DNA of 64,000 nucleotides, taken from the NCBI GenBank assembly GCA_963575745.1, contig CAUYUJ010000371.1, positions 50,695-114,694 of the forward strand, read 5' to 3'. The notes beneath the pieces are model-generated. The model had not been told where the DNA came from. It saw nothing but the letters and a program-made list of their open reading frames with translations, and made no database searches. The translations under genes were made by a program, and so were the position numbers. Origin of the DNA: Prorocentrum cordatum (taxonomy: Eukaryota > Sar > Dinophyceae > Prorocentrales > Prorocentraceae). Positions 1 through 11,478 of this stretch are shown here, piece after piece; position 1 is the first letter of the stretch, and each line of letters begins with the position of its first letter.

Positions 1-525
1 TATTTAGCGAACTCCTCTGCATGGTCTTCGGCGAGCTTGCAGCCCTTACCACGCGCCTCGACATGTGCACGTGTGCCATCGCAGCTACGCTCCAAGCCAT
101 TTGTCACAACGTTGGATGTTGAGGCGATAATCCACGGCTTCTTCATGAAATTCCCTCTCCTATCCTTCAACCCGTACGCACGACCATGCAACGCTATATT
201 GTGCTCTTCTATTTCTCTCATGAATGCTTTCACCTGAGGGCCCTTCCAATACATGCATTGGCTAGGCCACTCAATTCACACTATACCCCCCGCATCAACG
301 ACAGCACGCGCAATCTCCCTAAAATCCCAGAAGATGCCGAACATCCGTTCGAATCCCTCGAAGCCTTCCAAGAGATCTACGGTCTCCCCTGCGGAAGTAG
401 TGAGCCTCATTAACGCGCTGCCAGGGAGAGCCTCCGGCGCACGGAATTGAAGCCCAAAGTGACATGTGTTCTCCCTGGGACTCTTGTATATCTCTGAATG
501 AATTATGCTTACCTGTCTCTGTTCT
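1..525 (-). pseudogene. C-terminal extension of Copia polyprotein (after RNase H)
   Basis: Two frames of one frameshifted domain are visible. The upstream part has SIPCAGGSPWQRVN (about 415-455). After a frame change, the downstream part has IEWPSQCMYW (about 255-285), then KKPWIIAS and a CDGTRAHVEARGKG segment near 50-130, running off the window edge. From memory, the pattern S-[IL]-P-C-[TA]-G-G ... EWP-x-x-C-x-YW ... KPW-x-[IV]-A recurs at the C-terminus of dinoflagellate Copia polyproteins. It is not a standard Copia domain. Its function is unknown; the PC and E-W-P motifs faintly recall cytosine methyltransferase motifs, but this is speculation. Confidence 0.6.
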
Positions 526-639
526 CATTCATGTCCTCGTTGTCCGTGCATCTTATGACCCGACGCGACTTGTCAACGAAGTTGCTCGGATCATCTGTCT
601 TGCTGTTCGGCGCACAGCAGCATTCAAGTATCAATCTTT

Positions 640-2078
640 CTACGTTGCACTCAGCTGGGTCTTCCATTGGTTGATCAACCGATGGGGTTGGTAACTATTA
701 TTCGGCTCTGCTACAGCAACATTGACAACGTCGGTGCAATCGATCTGCTCGATGGGCTGTATTAGTCTAATTGAGACATCCGATTCACCATCAGTTATCT
801 CAAACATAGCCATCATGTCATTCTCTTCTTGCGACTTTCGCTGTCGAGAGCTTTCCCTGAAACCGCTCTTATTGTCCCCGTAGGGTCTCTGGCTGTCAAC
901 ACTGCCGGCCGTGCTGGGTGCTGCATCGGTTCCTTCTTCGGTAGCTGCTACAGCATCCACCTTGGGTGTTTCGGCCATGTCCGTATGCTCTATAGGCACG
1001 GACGTCATTGGCGCCCCTTTGGTTACCCGTTTCTGCTCGTGCATCTTTTTGCTCTTCACAATGCCCCCCGGACACGCCGCGGCTTTCAAATCTATTCGGG
1101 GCTAGAGAATCCCCCTCGGGTTCCAAGGGGAGTCCATCAGTGAAGGCCGATGCAAGATAGTCCTGGTGCCGATTAACCTTCCAAAATTTTGGAGTAACTG
1201 TGTTAACAAGGTAAAGAACCTTGACCCACGCTGCAGGATCTGCGAAGCGTTTGGCACCGATATCAGCGACCTCATTCTGGGTACGTTCGCATTGTAAAGC
1301 AACGGCTCCACGCGTAAATTGCTCAGAAATCGCAGCAGCATCAATGCGGTGGGCGCGCGGGAGGTGCATCAATTTCATCGAACCTCCGGCCTGTATCGCT
1401 CTGCATACAGCCTGATTATCTTCCAAGAACGCATATGGAACTTTTCTTTAAGTAATATTCCCCACGACGACAGGGCAGGAAACATCTCAGTTCGTAATGC
1501 CAGATCTGCTGCAACAGTTTCCGCCTCAAGCGTACTATGAGAAACGCATGCTTGTCTGCATGATGTCATGCTCGGATGAGCTCGCGCGTGCGAAGCCCAG
1601 ATCACTTGGCGGCTAGCACTTGCACTACGATGTGTCCGTAAATCTTTCGCGAGGTCTGCATCAGAGCACTGCTTGATTATATCATCCTCAATTTTGCCAC
1701 CAACCCACGACGTCATCTTAGACACGGTCGTGGATTTTATGTAGCGTATCTGACGAAGGGATCCATGTTCTGTTGCTCCATCCATTTCGCGATGCAACTT
1801 GCGGAGTGAAATACTGCGCGCAGTAAAGCAGATCGAGTCATTCTTGCTCCATATAGAATATTCCTAAGAATCTTTGCCGCAATGGGTTGCAGGACCCCCG
1901 ACTGCGTCGGTGGTTCTGGATCATCTGGGCCAGGTTCCGCTGGCAATCCAGGAAACTCAACTGGCGTATCTGGAGAACCTGTGTCGACGTCTACTCCTAG
2001 CGCAGCTGCTATTGCCTCCTCCGCAGATGGGTGTTTCTCCCCCCGCGGGCCTCCTTGTCCATCCTCAAAATCAATCAA
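640..2078 (-). pseudogene. Copia RNase H domain and RT-RNase H connection (frameshifted)
   Basis: From 2,078 downward the frame carries an acidic/proline linker, then LYGARMTRSALLRAV and a KWM segment typical of the end of Copia RT. After a frameshift near 1,740, SWVGG and then HSTLEAETVAADLALR (the S-x-x-EAE motif of Copia RNase H) follow in the 1,375-1,797 frame. The 896-1,426 frame has EDNQAVCRAI, then HLPRAHRIDAAAISEQF and a CERTQNEVADIGAK motif that match the D-N, H-I-D and A-D-x-x-T-K signatures closing the Copia RNase H. The stretch 640-1,089 is an acidic, low-complexity tail. Three frame changes make it non-functional as written. Confidence 0.75.
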
Positions 2079-2467
2079 CGCTGGACCAAAGGGGGTGCCC
2101 GCAGCAGGGTCGGTGCGAGGTCAGTGTCCGGCAATTGCGCATAAAGCATGACACAGGACTCAAAGAACTCAGTCACCTCGTATTCAATGACTCGAGCCAA
2201 TTTCGGCGTTCGGGGTTGATACTGCTCAGTCGGCTGCGCCGCTGATCCACCCCCCGCTTCCTCGTCATTGTTCTCTGCCGCAGAGCCGATGGCAGATGAT
2301 GTCGGTGCCTTCGGCGGCGGAGGAGCGAGAACGGCGGGTAGTTCACCCTGCCATTCTACTCGTTGCGTTGAGATGCGATGTTCACAACCCAGGTACCTCG
2401 CGACATTAGAGGGGGGATCGATCTCAATTCCTTTAGGGCAACCTGCAGAGGCCTCTTGTAACAGACG

Positions 2468-3115
2468 CTAGCCTTCTTCTAGGTTCACTTTAGGTCCAGA
2501 TAGCTCGAAATCATCAACATAAAGACTAAGAAACAATCGTAGTTCGGTAAGACAATAGCAACTACGCCAAGGACTACACTTGATAAGTCCTTTTGAGGTC
2601 GCATGTCCTTCACGGCGCTGCCCCCAATATCCGCCAGCATCAGGGTGTCCGTAGTGTGACAAAAGAAGAGGACACACTGGATTTCTCAGATTCTTCCAAG
2701 CAGACGGCCATTCTTCTCACGGGGGGGGAAATCCATGTTGGAGCACCCCCGAGTTTGGACTGGGCGTAGGCCTGTTTAGCATCCGCCTGTTGGATATATC
2801 ATCTCGCTCAAGGTGACCATAGGTGTCCGCCGCCTTGCTGGCCTGCATGGTGGCCGGGCTGCTAGAAAGCCCTTGGAACAACGCTGATTATTTATTTTGG
2901 TCTCTAACATCGGACCCATCAAAGACGACGCGACCTTTATATTTGCGGTCTTTGTGTCCAATCGGGAGCTCGGAATTCTTTTCAACTAGAACAGCAATTA
3001 ATCGACCGAAATGAGTCGTTTGTCCTTTTCGTTGTTTGACGACATCGCTGTATTCCATCACTCTAGACTCGCCCCAAGCACCGATGCTTCGCAATCGGCC
3101 CCATGATATTCGCAA
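2468..3115 (-). pseudogene. Copia reverse transcriptase core (frameshifted)
   Basis: RT copies the element RNA into DNA. The N-terminal part (2,888-3,115) has ELPIGHKDRKYKGRVVFDG, matching the K-x-R-x-V opening motif of Copia RT. The palm catalytic box is seen as LYVDDF at 2,507-2,521, so both aspartates of motif C are retained. Between them the frame shifts at least twice: the 2,776-2,985 frame covers the middle, including a region that reads as the usual DIQQA motif-A segment in another frame. There is no single open reading frame, so this is a degraded copy. Confidence 0.75.
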
Positions 3116-4681
3116 TGATTTGCGAGCGTCCTGCTTCGCTGCGGCTTCGGCCTTGGATGCAGATCGTCAGCTGCTGCACATTGCGGCGATTGGACTTCGG
3201 TCGGCAGTTCATATGCCTGCTCAACAAATTGTATATCATCAGTAAATGGGTTAGATAGATAACTCGTCTCCGATCTTTCTCACGGTGCAATGGAAGACAT
3301 GTTTCGGGCGACAACAATGGCATGCGGGGAACGCTGCGTCGCGAAGCGGCGCCCGCCGGACTCGGAGTCAGGCCATTCCCGTTCGGCCGAGACAGTTGTG
3401 AGAACATGATATCCTTCCTGACTGTGTCAGGAGGAACTCCGTCTCTCAGAATAGCCCCTCCGTGCCATGTCTGTTTCCACCATGCGCCCTCATCATCGGA
3501 GGTATCTTGGTCACTCGCGGAGCCAGTGTCGGTGGAAGATTCAGCTGGGGCCCCACCAGGGTGCAGGAGAGCGCGCCAGTCAACACCAATGCCCCTTGGC
3601 ACATCATCCCCCCCTCGCTTTCTGCGTCTGATTTCAGTGCCCTGGTGAACATTGCCCTCTGGTTGAACATCGCCCTCTGGATGAACATTGCCCTCTGAAG
3701 GTTTACCAATAGTCTGTTGTCCTTGTGCGTGCTGGAGATCGACTGCGTCGACTCCAATGTCTCGAATAAGAGCAAAACACGGTCCTGGATCAACAATAGA
3801 TCTCCTTTTCTCCATTCGGAATTGCTCCACCGCTTTTCTTCGCTCCGCATCGCTCGTGTTAAACCGCCGACTGGGGCGCGTGCCCGGGCTAGTAGAACCA
3901 GGCAACTTCCTGAGCCATTGCGCCCCGTAGCGTGGATCTGGTTCTGTGACCCAAACGCGTGTTGCGGGCACATAGTCAAGATCGCAACACAAGACAATCT
4001 CATGCTGCAAGTTGTCCTTCTTCCTTTCAACGGCAATTTTCCCTTCAATTCCTCTTTGTTGAGTCCTGCAACAATGCGTTTATCCTCATAGTATTCCATC
4101 GTGTCCAGGTTCTACGCGGTGCGAGCCAGGAGTTGTCCTGGCCCAGGCACTCTCGACCGCGGCTGCGCCACTGAGAAATTAGACTGTCGATCCAATCTGT
4201 ACTCCGCATGGGCAAGACCCAGCTTTTTATTAGGGTCACCATCAGGCTGAGAGTCTCGCCGGGGGCCCCTACCATCCGGTATCACAGGCGCGTCGTCCAC
4301 GGCAACTCCCCCCGGGCCATCGTCATCGGAGTCATCTTCATTCGGTCGCGATGCGACCTCGCCGCGTGTTCGGGGCGGTGGTTTAGATGCACTGGGGTCC
4401 ACAGCTGCTTGTGTTCTCGGCTTGGGTTCGTGACCGGCTGTGCCGCCAGGAACGCTGCTTGGAGGAATTGACGCATTCTTGACTGTAGTTTGTGCAATCT
4501 CGCATGCTTCGCCCATCGGAAATGTAGGCTCCTGGTCGGGTACAGGACCGTCCAAGATACCCCTGTAAACTTGATCCGGTTTCTCGATGATTGGACGTTT
4601 GCCAGCTGGCGCCCGCCCAGCCTCCATGTTCAGACCTTCAAATTGTCGCATTGGTGTCACGTAGCTCTCTGGTCCGACCAT
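3063..4681 (-). pseudogene. Copia polyprotein linker between integrase and RT
   Basis: Two overlapping open stretches (3,063-4,010 and 4,112-4,681) fill the interval between the integrase and RT domains. The composition is acidic, proline- and arginine-rich. A short tandem peptide repeat (units like EGNVHPEGDVQP) lies near 3,640-3,700, encoded by a triplicated ~20-bp DNA segment. The segment VTEPDPRYGAQWLRK near 3,900 resembles a conserved patch ahead of RT in these elements. No catalytic motif is present, and it reads as a spacer region of the polyprotein. Confidence 0.5.
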
Positions 4682-4726
4682 GCCCGCCGCTTCATGCGCA
4701 CATCCGCTCGAGGTAATTCCCCGAAA

Positions 4727-5725
4727 TCACCCCCCCGCCTGTTTTGGCGATCCGAAGCCAAGAGTCGGCCGGAGGCATGAATCGAATGAGAGAACCAAAT
4801 GGAAGGAGCGGGGCAGCAAAATCGTGACCGAATCTGCGCCTCCATCACGACTCACCGTTCTCAGGAATCTTTGCATTATAACAAAGACAAGCATATCGAA
4901 CAGCATGCGTCCAAAATGACGGGGAAGGCCCGCTTGCATGAGCAGCGCTCGTGCCCCCAATTGAACGATCCCATGGGTTCGTTTGGCAACATCCATAAGC
5001 TTCTTGTTGCCAGGAATGGTAGCGTCGCGCGCTATCTTGAGTTCGATGCAAATTGTGGCGAGCTCCCTAGCACCGTCGGTATAACAGTACTTAAATTTCT
5101 CACCTGGAGCTTTGAGGGTACTTAAAAAATTGCATACGTGAATCGCTGATTTTTCGTGCACACCCTGAGCTGCTATGAAGTCGGTTGCCCCGTCGCGAAA
5201 AGTCACGCGCGCGGTCTCGTCGTGGAGCCCCCGCGATAGGCCATCCATCGCAAGCCTGTGATCCATTGTGGTCAGGTGTCCGAATGTCGTGGGATTCGCG
5301 CGTGGTCGTGGTACCCTCGGCTCTTTGTTCTGCGCCTTTCTCTGTTGACGCCGTATGGCTTTTGCCCAGTTACACTCTGAACAATATGGATTATTTAGGG
5401 CATGGGTAAGTAAGTAAATGTGAGAGGGAGGCCGCGCTCTTTTTGAGTCGCCCCGTCGCAGAGATCGGCACCTCAACCTCAGCATCATCTGGGTCCAATT
5501 CGGGAGGCGCGTCAATATCGACGAGATCATCTTCTCCCGAACCCTCGTTCGCATCCCTGTTCTGCCCTGGGGTGGCGATGATGTCAGACAGCTCTCGCTC
5601 TGCGCCGTAGGGCATGACTCCAGAGACCCCTTAACAGCAAGTATTCTCAATGCTGGTCGCACTCCCGCCGGCTGTGCCGTGGCATGGTTTCTTACAACCA
5701 ACAACTGCAAGTTACTTGGGAGCAA
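4727..5725 (-). pseudogene. Copia integrase (zinc-binding N-terminus and DDE core remnant)
   Basis: Integrase inserts the cDNA copy into the host chromosome. The open frame includes a Cys-rich pre-integrase segment, HALNNPYCSECNWAK (C-x2-C), and then TTMDHRLAMDGLSRG, where the first catalytic Asp would lie. It continues with FLSTLKAPGEKFKYCYTDGARE, whose YTDGA holds the second catalytic Asp in its usual context. It then has a GIVQ segment and GLPRHFG, matching the region after the third acidic residue. The Glu of the DDE triad sits near a point where the sequence appears altered. A transition to another frame follows near 4,850. Confidence 0.7.
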
Positions 5726-5778
5726 ACGAGGAACTAGCGAAACTCACGACACCCGTTGGCATCTTCGTCCAACCATAT

Positions 5779-6820
5779 TCATGAGCTGTATGAGGGCAAA
5801 GAATAGAAATAAGTGATTGCATCCACAGAGTCTGTGACAGACGGAAATGCGTGCTCGGCCGGTGTCGGCAATCCATCTGCGTAGCCATGGTTGCCAATCA
5901 TCTCATGCGCGTGCAAATCTAACGTTGCGCGACTCAGAATGGAGTGGGGGGGAGGACCTCCCGCAGATTCCACGTCATCCAGAAATGTCTCGGCGCCCGA
6001 CGTCGCGCAACACCACCGCTCGGGAGTAACAGGCTGTCCGGCGGCAACCGTGCACATCCACTGACCCAGTGCCTCTCTGCCAGATAGGGTCAAGCATGGC
6101 ATCCTGCCCTCAACGACCAGGTCTACTCTGTGACCGTTGGGCAGCAGTAAGTAGGGTCGTTGACCTGCTGGCCAAACGAAACTAAAGCCGTGATCCATGC
6201 ACCGCTCTCCTACAAAAAAAGACAGCCGATGTGTCCGGCATGACTAGTGCATCGAAATCTCCATTGTTGAACTTCGGGCATTCGACGCAAACTGATCCGA
6301 GGGCCCGTGAGGAACCGCCGGCAGTGTTCAAGGGAATCGATTCGCTCAACCGTTCGATTCTACCCATTGCGCCTGCAGCGCGAATAAATCTCTCTGCGAT
6401 GAGATTGTATCCACAGCCCGTATCGACTATGAATCTAAGCGTGCCGAGGTGCACAGGCAGTTTCTCTCTCTCTCTACACCCGGCAGCGGCTGTGCCGCGC
6501 TGAGTGGCGCATCCATTTTCTTCGGATGCTAGCCAAAGATGCCATACCTCTTCGGCCAAATCAGACGCTCTGAACTGCGCATCTCTCGGTGCTGTTTTCC
6601 ATGCAGCTTGCATCCGTCTGTATTCTTCCTCTGGGAATCTCCACCTGTCCGACATGCTCGAAGGCAGCTCCCTTGGGCTGTGACGACGCGTCTTCCTCCG
6701 GGTAACGGCCGGCTCACGGGTGGATGGGTGGTACTTCGCACTGTGACTGCATCTTCCCGTCTTCGCAGTTCTGATGCAGCTTTTCCCAGTAATGCGTAGA
6801 TCACGTGAGATCTTAGCCAA
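5779..6820 (-). pseudogene. Copia aspartic protease and following region
   Basis: The frame 6,182-6,820 contains LRFIVDTGCGYNLIAERF with the catalytic DTG at 6,417-6,425. This is the retroviral-type aspartic protease that cleaves the polyprotein. The hydrophobic and small-residue context agrees with the family. A frameshift near 6,190 leads to the 5,779-6,198 frame, with FSFVWPAGQRPYLLLPNGH, a segment that lies between protease and integrase in related elements. Together they link gag (higher coordinates) to integrase (lower coordinates). Confidence 0.7.
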
Positions 6821-6934
6821 TGGTGCAGGGCAGGCAGCGACGACTCGACTGGCTGTGCCAGCGAGGGCATTCTCTCCATCCCTGCATTGACCAGTTGGAC
6901 CGTCGTGACCAATCGCTCAAAAAGTTAATGAGTA

Positions 6935-8367
6935 TCAGCAAGCTAAGGCAAATATATTCGATGAGCTCCCTAGCACTGGCCCAGAACAGGTCAGTGCTAA
7001 GCCGTCGTCACGGATGATTCGGCGTCTTCTTCGCAAACCAACAATCTTTGCCCGGTGAGCAAGACCCTGTCTCTGTGAAAGTCTTGCGCGGTTTGTATTT
7101 CCCTTTTCCTCTGCCTTTACCTCGGTTTTCCCCCGACCTTTGCTCGAATCCCTACTTCTCGGAGTACTAGCTGGAGATGCTTCATTTGCTGCAGCGGAAT
7201 CAGCTTGCCGAGTAGTTCTCTGATATCCTAGAGACTGACCAGCCTTAGGCTGTGCCTCTTCAGACTTATCACGTCTGATCGCTTCTGCATTGGTCAAGCG
7301 TCTGCGCTGCCTATCGCAGCCATCCTGAGGGCCCTTGCAGTTTCGAGGATCACGTGACCATGCGTAGCAGACCATCGTGCTCTGTTCTTCTTTCGAGGCT
7401 ACCGACGGGGTCCTGGTCCGCGACTGTGTCGTGTTCGAGTTGCTGAACTTGTTCGATGGCGTTGAAGAGCGAGGCCGATCTTTCCCTCTTGGGCCTCTAC
7501 TCACGGATCGATTTATTCTTACCGTTGCGATCATTCTTTCTGCCAACACTACGATTATCGCCACCAGCCCCCGGCTGTGTCGACGCGGCGGGTGCCTTGG
7601 GTTTCTTATGAGTAGAAATTAGAAGGGCAACCTTGACCTCCTTCAGGACAACTATATCCTAGTCTCACGACCTTGCAGGTCGTCTCGCTCTTCGCGCGTC
7701 CACTTGCCAACTTATCCGCGAGCAATCCGAATCGCTGGATCGTCGCCGCCATGACAGAAGCCCTTTTTCCACCCCCGCCGCCCTCAATCTTTCCGCCTCA
7801 CAGACGAGCTTGCCTATTCCTGGAATTGAGGGTGGATTCATGTTCCGAAATGACTCACTTCCTTTGTCTCGCACCATAAGAGACCCAACCTGGAGAAACA
7901 GCCACTGATAGGTTCTCATCCCTGTGCCTGGAGGATCAGTGGACACATCATACTACTGCATGAAAGAACGAAGCCTGGAAACCTGTCGTATCTGTTTGTT
8001 GAAATGATCACGAAGCCTTCATTTCATCCAATGGTTCCCTAGCACCATACAGCTCTTGATATCGTACCATCCATTCACTATAGAAGCAATACAAGTCCTG
8101 ATCGGGCTTCTGTCGATCAATTGTCAATTCGAAGAGATCTCGACATATCCGATGTTGCCCGCTCTCAGACCTGACAGGACACCAAACGCAGATGGCTCGC
8201 ATCATCTCACGTCCCGTTAAGAGACGGCCTTCTAGCTGGCATGAATGTTCCATGCGATTGGTTTGCGATAGAACATGCATGCGTTGGACCGATTGACGTT
8301 GATTGCGTTTCATCTTCGCAAAATTCCCAAATGAATTTGTCGCCATCATCATATCAAGACGCATCAA
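6935..8367 (-). pseudogene. Copia gag, nucleocapsid-like region
   Basis: Open segments 8,008-8,367, 7,665-7,946 and 6,935-7,564 follow each other in different frames. The first has a helical, Arg/Met-rich stretch with LFELTIDRQKPDQDLYCFYSEW-type sequence resembling a gag capsid helix. The last has a Lys/Arg/Ser-rich basic domain with VCYAWSRDPRNCKGPQDGC (spaced Cys residues), which could be a CCCH- or nucleocapsid-like RNA-binding motif. The placement directly upstream of the protease supports a gag C-terminal assignment. Confidence 0.5.
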
Positions 8368-9245
8368 TCCCCAAGGGTCTCTGCGATTCGATCATTAGGT
8401 CCCCCACCGCCGTCTCCGTCTGGGTCACCATCGTCACCCGGCCCCCCTGGGGGGCCTCTGGGCGGTTTGGACTTACCCGTCTCGTCCCACTGCAATGCAA
8501 CGTGCATTCCTGTGCTGGGAGCTGTGCTCTGGTCATCCCTCTGGTCGTCGTCGTGGACTCCCTGACCCGCGCGCCCTGCGCCCGCAGCGGCTGCGCCGAC
8601 GGTGAAAGGAAGGCGGCTTGGTGAACCAAGAGCATTCGGATGACTCGACATCTTTGCATTGAAAGGTACATTCCCAGGATTGACTCCTTGAGCACCCTCA
8701 ACTACTGAAGCCTTCTCAACAGCTGGCCCAGGGACGAAGTGCGATTTCGTGAGAGAAAGCGCGGGCATTGACGGAGCGGTTAGCAGTGGCATTTTGTCAT
8801 GGCTCGACTTCTCTATTTTGAAAAGCGGCATCCCCATTATGTCGGCGAGATTTCTCATCTGGCATTCAGGCTTATCGTCTCTAGGCAAAGCCGAGTGTCT
8901 CGGTGCCTTCCCGACAGGGTCGTTACTTGTGCTCTGGGCGTCAGGCGCGTTTTGAGGTTCCCCTTTCTCGTCGTCCTCGCCCAGGTGGCCTAGCGTTCTC
9001 TTCCACGCACATTCATCGCAGCGATCAAAACCCGAATCCCGATGGGCATCGCATGTATGTTTCAGGCAACTCATGCATACATTAGATGAAGGTCGCACAC
9101 AAATGTGACATGTCTGATTCGAGGTGCCAGATCGCGCACTTGTTCTCAACATACCTTTCCTCCGATCAGGCCGAGCAACAGTTGGAATAGCAGGTGGCTC
9201 AACGCGCGTCGGCTGTGCCGTTGTTGAGTTAACCTCTTCTTCCAC
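8364..9245 (-). pseudogene. Gag-region segment with cross-brace zinc-finger motif
   Basis: A 293-residue open frame. Near 9,020-9,125 it encodes a Cys/His array: C-x2-C-x7-C-x2-C-x4-C-x2-H-x7-C-x2-C, starting CHICVRPSSNVC. Eight spaced ligands would bind two zinc ions in a cross-brace fold like B-box or ZZ domains. The rest is proline-, serine- and glycine-rich and ends in GDPDGDGGGG low complexity. It lies within the gag portion. A role in binding RNA or host protein is possible but not shown. Confidence 0.5.
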
Positions 9246-9405
9246 TCGTCGCTGCTCGAGGTCAGACTTCAGCCTTCTGTTTGCTTCGCTTACACTCCGT
9301 TTTGCAATGACGTTGCTCCTTATTTGTTCCTCTGCTTGCCCCTTTCAAACGATCCAAGGCCTCGACCATTTTCTTCTGATCATCTGCTCTGATTGCCTGG
9401 GTTTT

Positions 9406-10368
9406 CTATTCCTGTTCTCTAAGGGCCCTCGACGTTTCTGATTTCACTCCTTCGGCCTCAAGTCTCGCTGCTTCGAGCTGATTTCGGAACTCCTGATTTT
9501 CTCGCGCTGCCTTGTAATTTACTCGAGCCTCGAGTTCTCCTTCCCGCCTCGCAGCATCATCCATCTCTTTATAAACCGCATCTTCTCTTTCTGCTTTCTG
9601 TTGAGAGTCGACCGCCAGTTTTTCTGCCATATTCTGAATCCTTAACGTCTCATTCTCCTCCTGAGCAAGGCGCCTATTTGCCTCGTCCGCGACCCCTGCC
9701 GCATTGGCCTCAGCGTGCAGTATCAATTTATGCGCACCTTCGACAACGACGATCTTCTCGTGCGCCATCCTCTGCGCAATCATATGATTTTCGGCCTCAG
9801 AAATCGCAAGTCGACGTTGGGCCTCTTCGGCCGCCTGCTTATTGATTTGCACCTCAGCAAAAATTTGTATCTGTGCACTCGCAGCCCTCAATTGCTCTCG
9901 ATCTTGTCTACGTCTTTCATTCCATTCCTGGATCGCAAGATGATGGCAAATCTGCTCTTCCATTGTGATGCAATCGTCATAGAGCCACGCTAGACTACAC
10001 TTAGGGCAAACATTCGAGCATTGAGAACACACTGGTCTTCGGCATGGACCTCCCCGTTTGCGCGCTTCCCCTGGGCATTACTTCTCTGCGCAGGAAGGGC
10101 ACGCTGGGCCGGCATTCCAGCAAACTTCCCGCATCGAATTACTGCTGGCGGTCCTATTTGTTGAGGTTCTTGGCGAATCGAAGACATCAAACCCTATAGA
10201 GCTGGAACGCCCGGCCCTGGGGGCCTTGCTGGATCGTCCCCTCTCGCTATTTTGGGCAGGCGCGTGCTGTTCTCCTGTCCTCGCACCCCTTTTGGAGTTA
10301 TCCACATCCATGTTCATTGCACTCTCATCTCGCTCATCCTGAACGACGAGCTCGTCAAAATCTGGCAC
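9406..10368 (-). pseudogene. Gag-region coiled coil with Cys-rich lead
   Basis: The 9,406-10,032 frame starts with a Cys-rich patch (CSQCSNVCPKC), followed by about 170 residues of alanine/glutamate/arginine-rich sequence with heptad character, for example EEAQRRLAISEAENHMIAQR. This predicts a long coiled coil. The preceding frame (10,078-10,368) is acidic and ends CWNAGPACPSC. Joined across a frameshift near 10,080, the two would give one cluster of at least eight cysteines. It is likely a structural part of the gag product. Confidence 0.45.
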
Positions 10369-10422
10369 TCTATCTCTGCCAGTTCTGGGTGGCGAAAAGT
10401 CGGGTATGTAAGAACCTAGTGA

Positions 10423-11219
10423 TTAGGGCGAAACATTCAAGTTATCGTTTTCGTTGTTTGACTTCTTCGTCAATGGACGATGAATCGTCCCTGTAGCCTC
10501 TCGCGCACTCCTTATTGTGCGTGTAGCGTCAAGGGGGGTTATTATCTGCTGTGCCGATGAGTATCCACCTCGGGTTAGCCTCTCTTCATTTTGTCTTTCG
10601 TCGTCTGAATCAAGAATGGCTTTCTGACTTGCCACAATCATTGCTTGAGGATGACAAAGATTGGCACATAAATCAAAAAGAGGTTCAAGATGAAGCGACG
10701 GGTCGGATGAAGTGTGAAATCGAGCATGCTCCTCACTCTTCTCCATTGAATGAGAACTAGCTTCTTCAGATTGAGATCGCTCACATCTTCACCCTGCCCA
10801 TGCAATGCGCATCGGAGAGCATCCTCGGCACCCAGACGTCAAACGCCCGATACCTCGAAGAGATCGGCATCCAGCAATTTCCCCATTTCAAAATCTATAT
10901 CTATCAACTTCTCAGAGCCAACGTGTGCCACCACTGCTTCAGCTAAATTCCATGTAGAAGTGCTGATTTTGCCATCCCCTCTACTGGGGGGTAACTCCTT
11001 GGAACTTCTTTCTGAATGAACTGATGAATCTCCCTCCGTCAAGCCAAACAGTTTCTCTGGTGCTTTCTTATCAGGAAAAATATAAGACATATGTCGCCGA
11101 TCCAAGACGCTCGTGCTTTCATCGCGTTCGGACGGCCCTCGATGCACCCGAATATTCCTTCTTGAGACCCCATGCTCTTCGAAGCGAACGGCCGTGCCGC
11201 CGTTTCGGCTGATAGCCAA
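10423..11219 (-). pseudogene. Probable N-terminal gag portion
   Basis: Two open stretches (10,423-10,746 and 10,839-11,219) lie at the 5' side of the element in minus orientation. The second contains YIFPDKKAPEKLFGL and a VVAHVGSEKLIDIDFEMGKL stretch, helical and charged. The first is Glu/Asn/Ser-rich. No catalytic motif is seen. The assignment rests on position alone, upstream of the coiled-coil gag segment. The real start codon is not resolved. Confidence 0.35.
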
Positions 11220-11478
11220 TCTTTTGCCTGGATATTCGTCATCCCTGCAGTATGTCCCGATGATGCCCCATAGCCCATAAGCTTAACAGAAGACATGGGC
11301 AAGAAAGGACAATGCCGTTAAGCATGCAACAGATGCAAGCCTGAAGGGAGGGGGCCGGCCCGCCGGCCGATGCGCGCGGCCGCGCGAGGGCGCGCTCCTT
11401 TTCTGTCACACCTGAGCCAAACAGCTTCACGTAATATCCAAGTCAAGAAGAGAAGCGTACAGTGCAAGCAAAGCAAGT

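Larger units (their letters stand above)
1..11250 (-). mobile_element. Decayed Ty1/Copia-type LTR retrotransposon, internal region
   Basis: Read on the minus strand, from high to low coordinate, the domains come in Copia order: gag-like segments, aspartic protease, integrase, reverse transcriptase, RNase H. Integrase preceding RT is the feature that separates Copia from Gypsy elements. The reading frame shifts many times and stops occur between domains, so this copy cannot make a full polyprotein. No LTR was identified: the 3' side leaves the window at position 1, and no matching LTR-like sequence was found near 11,250. The protein style (long Cys-rich and coiled-coil gag, C-terminal extension after RNase H) resembles elements I associate with dinoflagellates. 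Confidence 0.85.
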
